Below are positions 14,057 to 21,896 of a stretch of DNA of 22,649 nt, piece by piece. Positions within the stretch are counted from its first letter, which is position 1; each line of letters opens with the position of its first letter. This DNA comes from an uncultured Anaerotruncus sp. (GTDB taxonomy: Bacteria > Bacillota > Clostridia > Oscillospirales > Ruminococcaceae): assembly GCA_910586875.1 (NCBI GenBank), contig CAJUJI010000028.1, positions 1 to 22,649 of the forward strand, read 5' to 3'. A program made the translations under genes and the position numbers. Under the pieces are notes generated by a model. That model had not been told where the DNA came from. It made no database searches and saw nothing but the letters and a program-made list of their open reading frames with translations.

Positions 14057-17000
14057 ATGGAGAAAACAACAATCCATTACCGTAGCGGCGTAAAGCGGCT
14101 GCTGGCATTTCTTCTCTGCGCAGTATGCGTCTTTGGGATGATCCCTACCCAGGCGTTCGCGTTTTCGCCGGGACAGAAAGCAAGCTCCTGGCTGGGCGAT
14201 CAGTATGTGGGGTCTGACGGGCAGCATTATTATGCGCCGGCGCCTTACACCTACCTTGTTTACAATTCTGATGGAACGATGGATGTGCGCAGCAGTTCCG
14301 GGGGCAACGCTTACCGACATTATATGCTGACAGCTTCGGACGGGAGCAGCCAGCATGTCTATTGTGTGGAGAGCGGCATTGCCTATAACACTTCTGACAA
14401 TACCTATACATCGGAAAGCGGTACGAACAGCAATTACTTAAACCTCCTTCCGGCAGAAGCACGCCGGGGCATTACCCTGACGGCGATCTATGGCTGGAAA
14501 CCCGGCGCTTCCCTCCCTGTGTCCGGCATTAACGAGGACGATTATAAAATGGCGACACAGATCATCCTCTGGGAGTATCAGCAGCAGCTTCGGAGTGACC
14601 CTTACAGCCGGCACGGGAACGGCCAGGCAAACGCAGACCAGTATTTCAGCGTGATTGCCGGACGTCCTGCGGAAAAAGCCTACAACTGGATTCTTTCACA
14701 GGTTGCCTCCCATTCCACGGTTCCCTCCTTTACTTCCACGAAGAAAAGCGAAGCCCCGGAGCTGGAACTGAAATGGGACACGGAGAAAAAAGTCTATACC
14801 CTGACCGTCACGGACACCAATAACCTGAAAATCAACCTGGAGACCCTGAAAGGCAGCGGCGTTTCCGTCACAAGGAGCGGGAACAAGTACACGTTCACCA
14901 GTAAGAACATGATTATGGACCCTGTCGCCTTTGAATTCCGAAAGGACATCCCGGTTGCAAATGACATGCTGATCTGGGGGAGACCGGGCTACCAGACCAT
15001 GATGACCGGAGCCAGCGACCCGGTCTCCTTCTTTGTAAAGGTCAAGACCGAGACCTACGGCACCGCAAAGATTGTCAAGACCAGCGAGGACGGCATTGTG
15101 TCCGGGATTCCTTTCCAAATCACCGGCACGGACATCCTGGGGAACAAGGTGGATGAAACCGTCACTACCGGGGAAAACGGGCAGATCAGGGAAAAGCTGC
15201 TGCCCGGCACCTATCTGGTGAAGGAGCTGCCGGTGGACCGCTATGTAACCCCTTCCGCGCAGTATGCCACCATTGAAAGCGGACAGACCGCCACGGTCCA
15301 TTTCAGCAATATCCTGAAAAAATTCCGCGTCCATGTGGTAAAGAGCGATGCAGATACCGGCACCGCCCAGGGCGACGCCACCCTTGCAGGGGCAGTTTAC
15401 GGGATTTATAACAATGGCGAACTGGTAGACACCTATACCACCGGGCCGGACGGCAGCTTTATGACCCGGTACTATGTCTGCGGCGATAACTGGACCGTGC
15501 GGGAGATTGAGCCGAGCACCGGCTACCTCCTAAACGATACGGTCTATGAGGTGGGCGCTTCCCCGACGCTCTATGAAGTGGAGCTGAACACCACCGAGAG
15601 CCAGGTCACGGAAACGGTCATTTACGGAAACATCCAGCTTGTGAAGCATACGGACGACCTGGACCCGGATGTGTCCAGGGATGAAAATACGGACGAGCCC
15701 AATGAGGGCGTCATTGATCGCCCGGAGGCCGGCGCGGTTTTTGAAGTCTATCTGAAAGCGGCTGGCAGCTATGACGCAGCGAAGGAAAGCGAGCGTGACC
15801 TGCTCACTACCGATGGGGACGGCTTCGCTTCCTCCAAAATGCTTCCCTACGGACATTACACGGTGCACCAGGTTTCCGGCGAGGAAGGGAAAGCCTTTAT
15901 CCCGGATTTTACGGTCTTTGTTTCCTCCAACGGGCAGACCTACAGCTATATCCTGAATAACCGCGCCATCACGGCACGGCTGAAAGTGGAGAAATGCGAC
16001 GCGGAGACCGGCAATATTATCCCGATGACGGGTACCGGCTTCCAGATCAAGGATTTGTCTACCGGGGAATTTGTCACCCAGGATATTTATTATCCGAACC
16101 CGGAAACCCTTGATACTTTCTATGTTTCGGATGAAGGCTGGCTGATGCTGCCGGAGCCTCTGCACACTGGAGATTATGAGCTTTACGAGGTGGCGGCACC
16201 TTACGGGTATGTGCTTTCCAGCGAGCCGGTACCGTTTACCATTGACGGCAGCGAGGCCGTTGTCACGGTTACACAGTACAATATGCCGCAGAAGGGGCAG
16301 CTTACCATCACTAAGACCGGCGAGGTATTCGCTTCCGTCCAGGAGAACGATGGGCTGTACCAGCCGGTATATGAAGTAGCCGGGCTTCCTGGTGCGGTCT
16401 ATGAAGTGATTGCGGATGAAGATATTTACACTGGTGACAGTACGCTCAGGGCGGCAAAAGATACCGTTGTGGAAACCCTTACCACCGGGGAGGATGGAAC
16501 CGCCCAGAGCGGGCTTCTCTATCTTGGCCGCTACCGTCTGGAAGAACGCCAGGCGCCAGAGGGGATGGTCTTAAATACCCAGCCGGAATATGCGGAGCTT
16601 ACCTATGCGGGGGAAACCGTGGAAGTGACGCAGACCGCAATTGGCCTTTATGATGAGCGCCAGAAGGTGGATGTGACCCTGTTCAAAGCACTGGAGACGG
16701 ACGAGCTGTTTAGGCTTGGCATGAATGAGGAATACAAAGACATTTCTTTCGGGCTGTATGCTTCCGCAGACCTGGCGGCTCTTGACGGCAGCGTGATCCC
16801 GGCAGGTGGGCTTTTAGAGGTGGTTTCCATCTCCGCAAATGAGGCGGGTGGCTATGGTGCTTCCTTTGCCTCCGACCTGCCTTTTGGCAACTACTATGTG
16901 AAGGAACGCACCACAAACAATGCCTATATTCTCTCTGATACGGAATATCCGGTTATCTTTGAGTATGCCGGCCAGGACGCGGCGCTGGTCCAGATTCTTG

Positions 17001-18097
17001 TGAATGAGGGCGAGGTTGTTTCCAATGACCTGCTGCGGGGGCGTGTGGACGGCGGGAAAGTCGGTGAAAACCCGGAGGGCGGCGAAGATGTGAAGCTGGC
17101 CGATGCGGTCATGGGTCTGTTTAAGCCCGATACAGAAGAATTTACCGGGGAAAATGCACTGCTTACCGTTACCACTGCGGAGGACGGCAGCTTTTCTTTT
17201 GAGAATATCCCTTACGGCCACTGGATCGTAAAGGAGATTTCTTCTCCGGCGCTTTATACGGTAAGCCCCGAACAGCACCATATCTATATCGGTGTGGACG
17301 GCCAGAGCATTGAAATCAAAGTGGAAAATACCCTGATCCGCGGCAGCGTGCAGGTGATGAAAACCGAAGCGGTAGACGAGCCTTCTTCTGTGGAGAAGGA
17401 GGACAAAGATAATAACACCTTCCTGCGTTTCCTCTCCGGTGCGGTGTTCGATCTGTATGAGGACGCCAACGGCAATAAGGAATTTGATTCCGAAGATACG
17501 AAGATTGGCACGCTGAAGGAGACGGATGCGGGCTACCACACCGCGGAGGGCCTTCTGGCAAAGGGCTATTTCGTAAAGGAAAGCAAGGCACCGGAGGGCT
17601 ACCAGCTTGACGAAAACGCCTACTACTTTGAGATCACCGAGGACGGCCAGGTGGCGGTTGTGGAAAACGGCGAGGCCGGACGGGGCTTTACCAATGAGGC
17701 GTACCGAGGAAACCTGAAAATCACGAAGGATTCCAGCGACGGGCGTAAGGATGGGTTTGCTTTTGAAGTTAAGAATGCGGACGGCTCCTACTGTGAGACC
17801 TTTACCAGCCCGAAATCCGGCGTGATCGAGGTCAAAGGGCTGCATGTCGGCATTTATACCGTAACGGAAATCTCCAACCGGGCAAGTAAGGACTATATCA
17901 TTCCTGATGCTGCCACCGTGGAGATCAAAGCGGACGAAACCGCAACGGTCCAGTTCTTCAATGAAAAGCCAGAGAAACCGACTACCCCGGATAATCCGAA
18001 AACACCGTCCAATCCGTCCACACCGTCTAATCCTGATAAAGCGGTACCGCAGACTGGGGATGATTCCTGTATGGCGGGCTTCTGGCGCTGGCTGTAA
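14057..18097 (+). CDS. Thioester-domain, SpaA-repeat surface adhesin; membrane anchor lost by frameshift
   Basis: A 1346-residue product starts at ATG 14057 after GAGGA. It has a signal peptide (1-35, cleavage after AFA), then a thioester domain (about 45-215) with C103 (YCVESG) and Q168 (ATQIILWEYQ), which in this family form an internal bond able to attach covalently to host surfaces. About nine SpaA/CnaB-type repeats follow (about 335-1310), many with E-box-like strands such as YLVKELP, WIVKEIS and YFVKESK. A Pro/Thr/Asn stalk leads to a sorting motif VPQTG (1330-1334). The hydrophobic anchor should come next, but the frame ends as DDSCMAGFWRWL. The anchor is present in another frame from about 18065, consistent with loss of one C at 18066-18067. 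Confidence 0.85.
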   Translation: MEKTTIHYRSGVKRLLAFLLCAVCVFGMIPTQAFAFSPGQKASSWLGDQYVGSDGQHYYAPAPYTYLVYNSDGTMDVRSSSGGNAYRHYMLTASDGSSQHVYCVESGIAYNTSDNTYTSESGTNSNYLNLLPAEARRGITLTAIYGWKPGASLPVSGINEDDYKMATQIILWEYQQQLRSDPYSRHGNGQANADQYFSVIAGRPAEKAYNWILSQVASHSTVPSFTSTKKSEAPELELKWDTEKKVYTLTVTDTNNLKINLETLKGSGVSVTRSGNKYTFTSKNMIMDPVAFEFRKDIPVANDMLIWGRPGYQTMMTGASDPVSFFVKVKTETYGTAKIVKTSEDGIVSGIPFQITGTDILGNKVDETVTTGENGQIREKLLPGTYLVKELPVDRYVTPSAQYATIESGQTATVHFSNILKKFRVHVVKSDADTGTAQGDATLAGAVYGIYNNGELVDTYTTGPDGSFMTRYYVCGDNWTVREIEPSTGYLLNDTVYEVGASPTLYEVELNTTESQVTETVIYGNIQLVKHTDDLDPDVSRDENTDEPNEGVIDRPEAGAVFEVYLKAAGSYDAAKESERDLLTTDGDGFASSKMLPYGHYTVHQVSGEEGKAFIPDFTVFVSSNGQTYSYILNNRAITARLKVEKCDAETGNIIPMTGTGFQIKDLSTGEFVTQDIYYPNPETLDTFYVSDEGWLMLPEPLHTGDYELYEVAAPYGYVLSSEPVPFTIDGSEAVVTVTQYNMPQKGQLTITKTGEVFASVQENDGLYQPVYEVAGLPGAVYEVIADEDIYTGDSTLRAAKDTVVETLTTGEDGTAQSGLLYLGRYRLEERQAPEGMVLNTQPEYAELTYAGETVEVTQTAIGLYDERQKVDVTLFKALETDELFRLGMNEEYKDISFGLYASADLAALDGSVIPAGGLLEVVSISANEAGGYGASFASDLPFGNYYVKERTTNNAYILSDTEYPVIFEYAGQDAALVQILVNEGEVVSNDLLRGRVDGGKVGENPEGGEDVKLADAVMGLFKPDTEEFTGENALLTVTTAEDGSFSFENIPYGHWIVKEISSPALYTVSPEQHHIYIGVDGQSIEIKVENTLIRGSVQVMKTEAVDEPSSVEKEDKDNNTFLRFLSGAVFDLYEDANGNKEFDSEDTKIGTLKETDAGYHTAEGLLAKGYFVKESKAPEGYQLDENAYYFEITEDGQVAVVENGEAGRGFTNEAYRGNLKITKDSSDGRKDGFAFEVKNADGSYCETFTSPKSGVIEVKGLHVGIYTVTEISNRASKDYIIPDAATVEIKADETATVQFFNEKPEKPTTPDNPKTPSNPSTPSNPDKAVPQTGDDSCMAGFWRWL

Positions 18098-18117
18098 TTG
18101 GCGGTGGGCTGTTTGCC

Positions 18118-18951
18118 GTGGTCTATTTCAAAAAGGGAAAGTACAGCAGAAATACCCCTAAGAGAAAAGCTGTTGGTATTGTGGTGGTTTCTTTCTGCGG
18201 ATTGCTGGCGCTTGGCAGCGAGTTCCTGATGGTACGCGACCTTAACCAGTATTCAGAGAGCGCCGGAGCCTATGAGGACATTGCTTCCCATGTAGAGCTG
18301 CCGGAGCAGACCGAAGCGCCGGAGGACGATAATGTAGAAACGGAACCTGCCGGGGAGGACACTTTTGTGGTCCTCCCCACAGTGGATTTTGATGCGCTCC
18401 GGGAAACCGGGCCGGACATTATCGGATGGCTTACCCTTCCTGATACGGCCATTAACTACCCGGTGACACAGACAGATGATAACGAGTATTACCTGCACCA
18501 CTTGTATGACGGCACCTACAATAAGGTGGGATGCCTGTTTGCGGATTATGAGAACAAAGCGGATTTTTCTGACCGGAACACCATTATTTACGGGCATAAC
18601 ATGCGGGACGGCTCCATGTTCGCCGCCCTGAATGAGTATGACGAACAGAGCTACTTTGATACCCATAAGCAGATGTACCTTGTGACCCCGGAGGGCGGTT
18701 ATCTCTGTGAGATTTTCGCAGCGTTTGTGGCAAAGCCTTCCGAATCTGGCAGCGATACCTCTCCCTGGCGTCTTAGCTGGAAGGATGACGGCTCTTATAC
18801 GACCTGGCTTACCGCTATGGCAGAGCGTTCCGTTGTGGAAACGGACGTCACGGTGACAAGCAGCGATAAAGTGCTGACCCTTTCCACCTGTACGCCCGGA
18901 GGCGCGAGCCGCTTCATCGTCATGGCTAAGCTGGTGGAAGTAAACAACTGA
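18118..18951 (+). CDS. srtB: Class B-like sortase, 5' end fused in frame to an adhesin anchor sequence
   Basis: The C-terminal 200 residues are a sortase: His160 in TIIYGHNMRDGSMF, Cys258 in TLSTC and Arg265 in SRFIV (numbered from GTG 18118) complete the catalytic triad that joins sorting motifs to the wall. KRKAVGIVVVSFCGLLALGSEFLMV is its probable own N-terminal membrane segment, so the natural start may be near 18160-18184; GTG 18181 and 18184 are candidates, both with poor ribosome sites. The residues before it (VVYFKKGKYSRNTP) look like the end of the upstream adhesin's anchor. Its likely substrate is that adhesin (VPQTG). The gene is intact but its start is uncertain. Confidence 0.85.
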   Translation: MVYFKKGKYSRNTPKRKAVGIVVVSFCGLLALGSEFLMVRDLNQYSESAGAYEDIASHVELPEQTEAPEDDNVETEPAGEDTFVVLPTVDFDALRETGPDIIGWLTLPDTAINYPVTQTDDNEYYLHHLYDGTYNKVGCLFADYENKADFSDRNTIIYGHNMRDGSMFAALNEYDEQSYFDTHKQMYLVTPEGGYLCEIFAAFVAKPSESGSDTSPWRLSWKDDGSYTTWLTAMAERSVVETDVTVTSSDKVLTLSTCTPGGASRFIVMAKLVEVNN

Positions 18952-18962
18952 ACAGAGTGAAA

Positions 18963-18994
18963 ACCGGTGCGGGAGCATGTGCTCCCGCACCGGT
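18963..18994. repeat. Perfect 32-bp palindrome between sortase and next gene
   Basis: Two perfect 15-bp arms (18963-18977 / 18980-18994) flank a 2-base centre, only 11 bp after the sortase stop and a few bases before the next ribosome site. There is no plus-strand T run; on the minus strand it is followed by TTTT. It could be a terminator, an mRNA-stabilising hairpin or a protein-binding site. Confidence 0.6.
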
Positions 18995-19017
18995 CATTTA
19001 CAAGGAGGATTTTTTCT

Positions 19018-19500
19018 ATGGTGAATACCATTGTTTCGATACCCGGCTATGTGCACCTGTACCGCTCCCTTCTCCGGTTCTATGACATGCCGGAAAATGA
19101 GATCAGGGAAATGCTGTACCTGTTGAACACGGCCAACCTGGACTGCTACGAGTATTACCACCCAGAGCGGGAACTGGTTGAGAGCGGCCCGGTAGCCTTC
19201 TGCCACTGGCTGGAGACGATGGACTGCCGGCCCTACCGCACGGAGGTACAGCTTTATAAGTCGCTGCTGTTCCTACAGCGCAGCGTGGACCGGGATCTGA
19301 TTGTGACCGCCCAGCGGGAGGCATTGCAGACGCTTAGATGTATTATCTCCAATATCAAATACCGCTTCTACAAGGCTTATGAAATGGAGATCGAGGACAA
19401 GCGGATCGTGTACGGGGAATGTACCTATCGCCTGGTTCCCAGGGAGGACGAGCCCAGCGTATGCTTGATGCACGACTGGATTTATCTTCCCTCTGCTTAA
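19018..19500 (+). CDS. Hypothetical ICE protein, about 160 residues
   Basis: ATG 19018 lies 9 bp after AAGGAGG (19002-19008). I do not recognise a characterised family. The protein is soluble, without signal peptide or membrane segment, and rich in Leu, Tyr and charged residues (YVHLYRSLLRFYDMPENEIREMLYLLNTANLDCYEYYHPERELVESG). Its middle looks helical; a Cys-containing ending (RIVYGECTYRLVPREDEPSVCLMHDWIYL) looks more strand-like. It stands between the sortase and the AbiE-like operon in the same direction. The strong ribosome site supports it as a real gene. Confidence 0.75.
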   Translation: MVNTIVSIPGYVHLYRSLLRFYDMPENEIREMLYLLNTANLDCYEYYHPERELVESGPVAFCHWLETMDCRPYRTEVQLYKSLLFLQRSVDRDLIVTAQREALQTLRCIISNIKYRFYKAYEMEIEDKRIVYGECTYRLVPREDEPSVCLMHDWIYLPSA

Positions 19501-19503
19501 AAA

Positions 19504-19533
19504 TGTCCCGAATAATATATAATATTCGGGACA
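19504..19533 (+). promoter_or_regulatory. Operator-like palindrome with -10 box before the AbiE-like operon
   Basis: Perfect 11-bp arms TGTCCCGAATA / TATTCGGGACA surround an 8-base AT centre, and a perfect TATAAT lies at 19518-19523. The -35 position (about 19495) is weak. AbiEi-type antitoxins are known to repress their own promoter through inverted repeats, so this is a good candidate site. It may also act as an RNA hairpin or terminate the upstream gene. Confidence 0.65.
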
Positions 19534-19549
19534 AAAAGAGGTGAGCAAA

Positions 19550-20161
19550 GTGGCAAATGGATATTCCAGGCAGATTCAGGAGCGAATTGGCGCAGCGGCA
19601 GAAGGAACTGTTTTTGTAAATTCTGATTTTGCTGATATTGCTGATACGGAAACCATAAGACGGAACCTGAACCGGCTTACACAGGCAGGTACGCTCCGGC
19701 GGATTTTGAAAGGTGTTTATGAGAAGCCGGAATACAGCGAAATGCTGAAAGAATATGTAGCGGCGGACCCGGAGGCGGTAGCAAAAGCGCTGGCCCGGAA
19801 CTATCACTGGACGATTGCTCCCTGTGGGAATACGGCGCTGAACCTGTTAGGGCTTTCCACGCAGGTAACAGCGGTATGGTCCTATATCAGCGACGGTCCA
19901 TATAAGACCTATGAGTGGAATTCCACAAAACTGGAATTTAAGCACAGGACCAATAAGGAGATCACGGGTCTTTCTTATATGACGGTTCTGGTGATTCAGG
20001 CATTGAAAACTTTGGGGAAAACAAATGTCACTTCCAAAACGATCCAGACGCTTAGCTCCCGGTTGAATGAGGACGATAAAGTCGCTATGCTAAGAGAGGC
20101 GGCAGAATCTACGGATTGGGTTTACAATGCGATACGGCAGATTGCCGGGGAGGTACAATAG
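19550..20161 (+). CDS. abiEi: DUF6088 / AbiEi-like antitoxin and regulator
   Basis: The preferred start is GTG 19550, 8 bp after AAGAGG; GTG 19541 overlaps that site. The 203-residue product has an N-terminal winged-helix-like part (GTVFVNSDFADIADTETIRRNLNRLTQAGTLRRILKGVYEKP), the DNA-binding segment of AbiEi-type antitoxins, then the conserved WTIAPCGNTALNLLGLSTQ block seen in DUF6088. In type IV AbiE systems this protein counters the nucleotidyltransferase toxin without direct binding and represses the operon. The toxin gene starts 2 bp after its stop. Such pairs stabilise ICEs and can block phages. Confidence 0.82.
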   Translation: MANGYSRQIQERIGAAAEGTVFVNSDFADIADTETIRRNLNRLTQAGTLRRILKGVYEKPEYSEMLKEYVAADPEAVAKALARNYHWTIAPCGNTALNLLGLSTQVTAVWSYISDGPYKTYEWNSTKLEFKHRTNKEITGLSYMTVLVIQALKTLGKTNVTSKTIQTLSSRLNEDDKVAMLREAAESTDWVYNAIRQIAGEVQ

Positions 20162-20163
20162 AG

Positions 20164-21147
20164 ATGAAACATGTTGCAAAATTTTCAGACAACGATAAGC
20201 GGAGGCTGTTCCGTAACACAGCAGATAAGATGGGGCTCAACGATGCCATTGTGGAAAAAGATTTTTGGGTATGCTTTACGCTGGATTATCTGTTTCAACG
20301 TTCCCCTTGGAAAGATTCGATTACCTTTAAGGGCGGTACCAGCTTGTCGAAAGCCTTTCGCCTGATCAGCCGGTTTTCCGAAGATATTGACTTGATTCTG
20401 GACTGGCGGGTTTTAGGATATGGCAGAGACGAGCCCTGGGAGAAACGTTCCAACACGAAGCAGGACGCTTTCAACAAAGAGGCCAATGCACGGGCGGAGG
20501 TCTTTCTGGCAGAAACCTTCTGCCCCGCAATCAAAGAAGGATTATCCCAGGAGCTTGGCCGTGAAGCTGACATTCACATGGACGAGGAAGAAAAGCAGAC
20601 AGTTATTTTTGCCTACCCAAAACTGTTTACCAATGCGGGAACCTTGCAGGTGATCCGGCTGGAAATCGGCGCGCTGGCCGCATGGACGCCGGCAAAGTCT
20701 GCGGAGATTACGCCGTATGCCGCGGAGTATTACCCTGATGTGTTCAAGCAGAAAGGAACGAATATTCTGACGGTTGCCCCGGAGCGGACTTTCTGGGAAA
20801 AAGCTACGATCCTGCACCATGAGGCCAACAGGCCAGAACATCTGGAAATGCCGCAGCGGTATTCCAGGCACTATTACGATTTGTACCGCATGGCAATGAC
20901 CCCGGTAAAAGAAGCCGCTTTCTCTCAGCTCGACCTGCTGAAGAAGGTTGTGGATTTCAAAATAAAATTCTATCCCAGGGCATGGGCGAAGTACCCGGAG
21001 GCTGTGCCAGGCACCTTAAAACTGATCCCGCTGGAATACCGGTTCGCAGCGTTAGAGGCGGATTATAATTCCATGAAGGATAAACTATCTGTTTTTACTG
21101 AAAGCCATTGTAAAGGAGGGACATACCAATCAACCGAATTGAAGTAA
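20164..21147 (+). CDS. abiEii: AbiEii/AbiGii-type nucleotidyltransferase toxin
   Basis: ATG 20164 follows GGGGAGG (20147-20153); the longer frame from 20116 overlaps the antitoxin and is not needed. The 327-residue protein has the family motifs in order: KGGTSLSKAFRLI (nucleotidyltransferase G-G-x-S), FSEDIDLIL (acidic metal-binding pair), RTFWEKATILHHEA and SRHYYDLYRM. AbiEii toxins use an NTP to modify RNA (tRNA in studied relatives) and arrest growth. It follows its antitoxin, so expression is probably coupled. Its last residues overlap the presumed thyX start by 19 bp. Confidence 0.87.
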   Translation: MKHVAKFSDNDKRRLFRNTADKMGLNDAIVEKDFWVCFTLDYLFQRSPWKDSITFKGGTSLSKAFRLISRFSEDIDLILDWRVLGYGRDEPWEKRSNTKQDAFNKEANARAEVFLAETFCPAIKEGLSQELGREADIHMDEEEKQTVIFAYPKLFTNAGTLQVIRLEIGALAAWTPAKSAEITPYAAEYYPDVFKQKGTNILTVAPERTFWEKATILHHEANRPEHLEMPQRYSRHYYDLYRMAMTPVKEAAFSQLDLLKKVVDFKIKFYPRAWAKYPEAVPGTLKLIPLEYRFAALEADYNSMKDKLSVFTESHCKGGTYQSTELK

Positions 21148-21896
21148 AAATATTGAACTGCCAGGCGGTTGCCGAAGCCGAGAAAAACATGGTCTTTGCA
21201 GCGCGTTTGACCCAGCGGGGGCATAAGATTGCCACGATGGATGATCTGCTGGCACTCTATGAGAAGTCATTCAGCGAGAATACCGTGGCAGCCATCAGCA
21301 GCCTCCCTCACCCCACGGTCCAGAAATTCGCAGTGATTACCGTTGCTGTTGTAGGAGCAAGCCGGCGTTTTCTAGCGCAGATCACCAGACACCAGAACGA
21401 AGTAAAGTTTATGAGTGCGTCTTTGCAATACAGCAATTATACTGGACAGGCGGATTTTGCGGTACCCTATGAGATTTTAACCGCCCCGGCTGTAGTCCGG
21501 GAACTGTACTTAAAAAGCTGTCACGAGGGCATGGACTGTTACGAAAAGCTGTGCAGCGCGGGAATCGGCCATGACGCGGCGGGCTATGCCACACCCCAGG
21601 GGCTTCGGAATGTGCTGATTATCAGCGCTACACCCTATCAGTGGAAACACATCATCAGCCAGCGAGTATGCCGGCGCAATACGGACGAAACCCGGATCGT
21701 ACTCTTGAAAATCTGGAAGGAACTTAACGCACTCAGCCAGGCTTTGTTCTCCCCTTCTCAGACCGGACCGTTCTGCCAGATGAACAAATGCCTGGAGGGA
21801 AAAATGACCTGTGGGCAGAAACTGGCGGCAACTATGACACCGGAGGACATTTTAAGAAACGACTACCCGGTACTTTTGGAAGGAGGCGGTGCATGA
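21129..21896 (+). CDS. thyX: FAD-dependent thymidylate synthase ThyX
   Basis: The enzyme makes dTMP from dUMP using FAD, NADPH and methylene-tetrahydrofolate. The ThyX motif region is RRFLAQITRHQNEVKFMSASLQYSNY, a variant of RHRxxSxxxxSxRY: the RH...S...S...Y skeleton is kept, but the second Arg is Gln and the later Arg is Asn, so activity deserves a check. The first conventional start is TTG 21153, which would remove the first strand and has no ribosome site. GGAGGG (21115-21120) instead points to ATC 21129, giving I/M-NRIEVKILNCQ, a normal ThyX beginning, 255 residues. The stop overlaps the dut start (ATGA). The pair fits nucleotide metabolism cargo. Confidence 0.83.
   Translation: MNRIEVKILNCQAVAEAEKNMVFAARLTQRGHKIATMDDLLALYEKSFSENTVAAISSLPHPTVQKFAVITVAVVGASRRFLAQITRHQNEVKFMSASLQYSNYTGQADFAVPYEILTAPAVVRELYLKSCHEGMDCYEKLCSAGIGHDAAGYATPQGLRNVLIISATPYQWKHIISQRVCRRNTDETRIVLLKIWKELNALSQALFSPSQTGPFCQMNKCLEGKMTCGQKLAATMTPEDILRNDYPVLLEGGGA

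Noticed and set aside
14696..17700. Repeat-like DNA in the adhesin considered as a tandem repeat array
   Set aside because: Protein domains are homologous but diverged at DNA level; no near-identical tandem units were seen.
20116..20163. Toxin start at 20116 overlapping the antitoxin
   Set aside because: The extra residues are antitoxin codons in another frame; ATG 20164 has the better-placed ribosome site.
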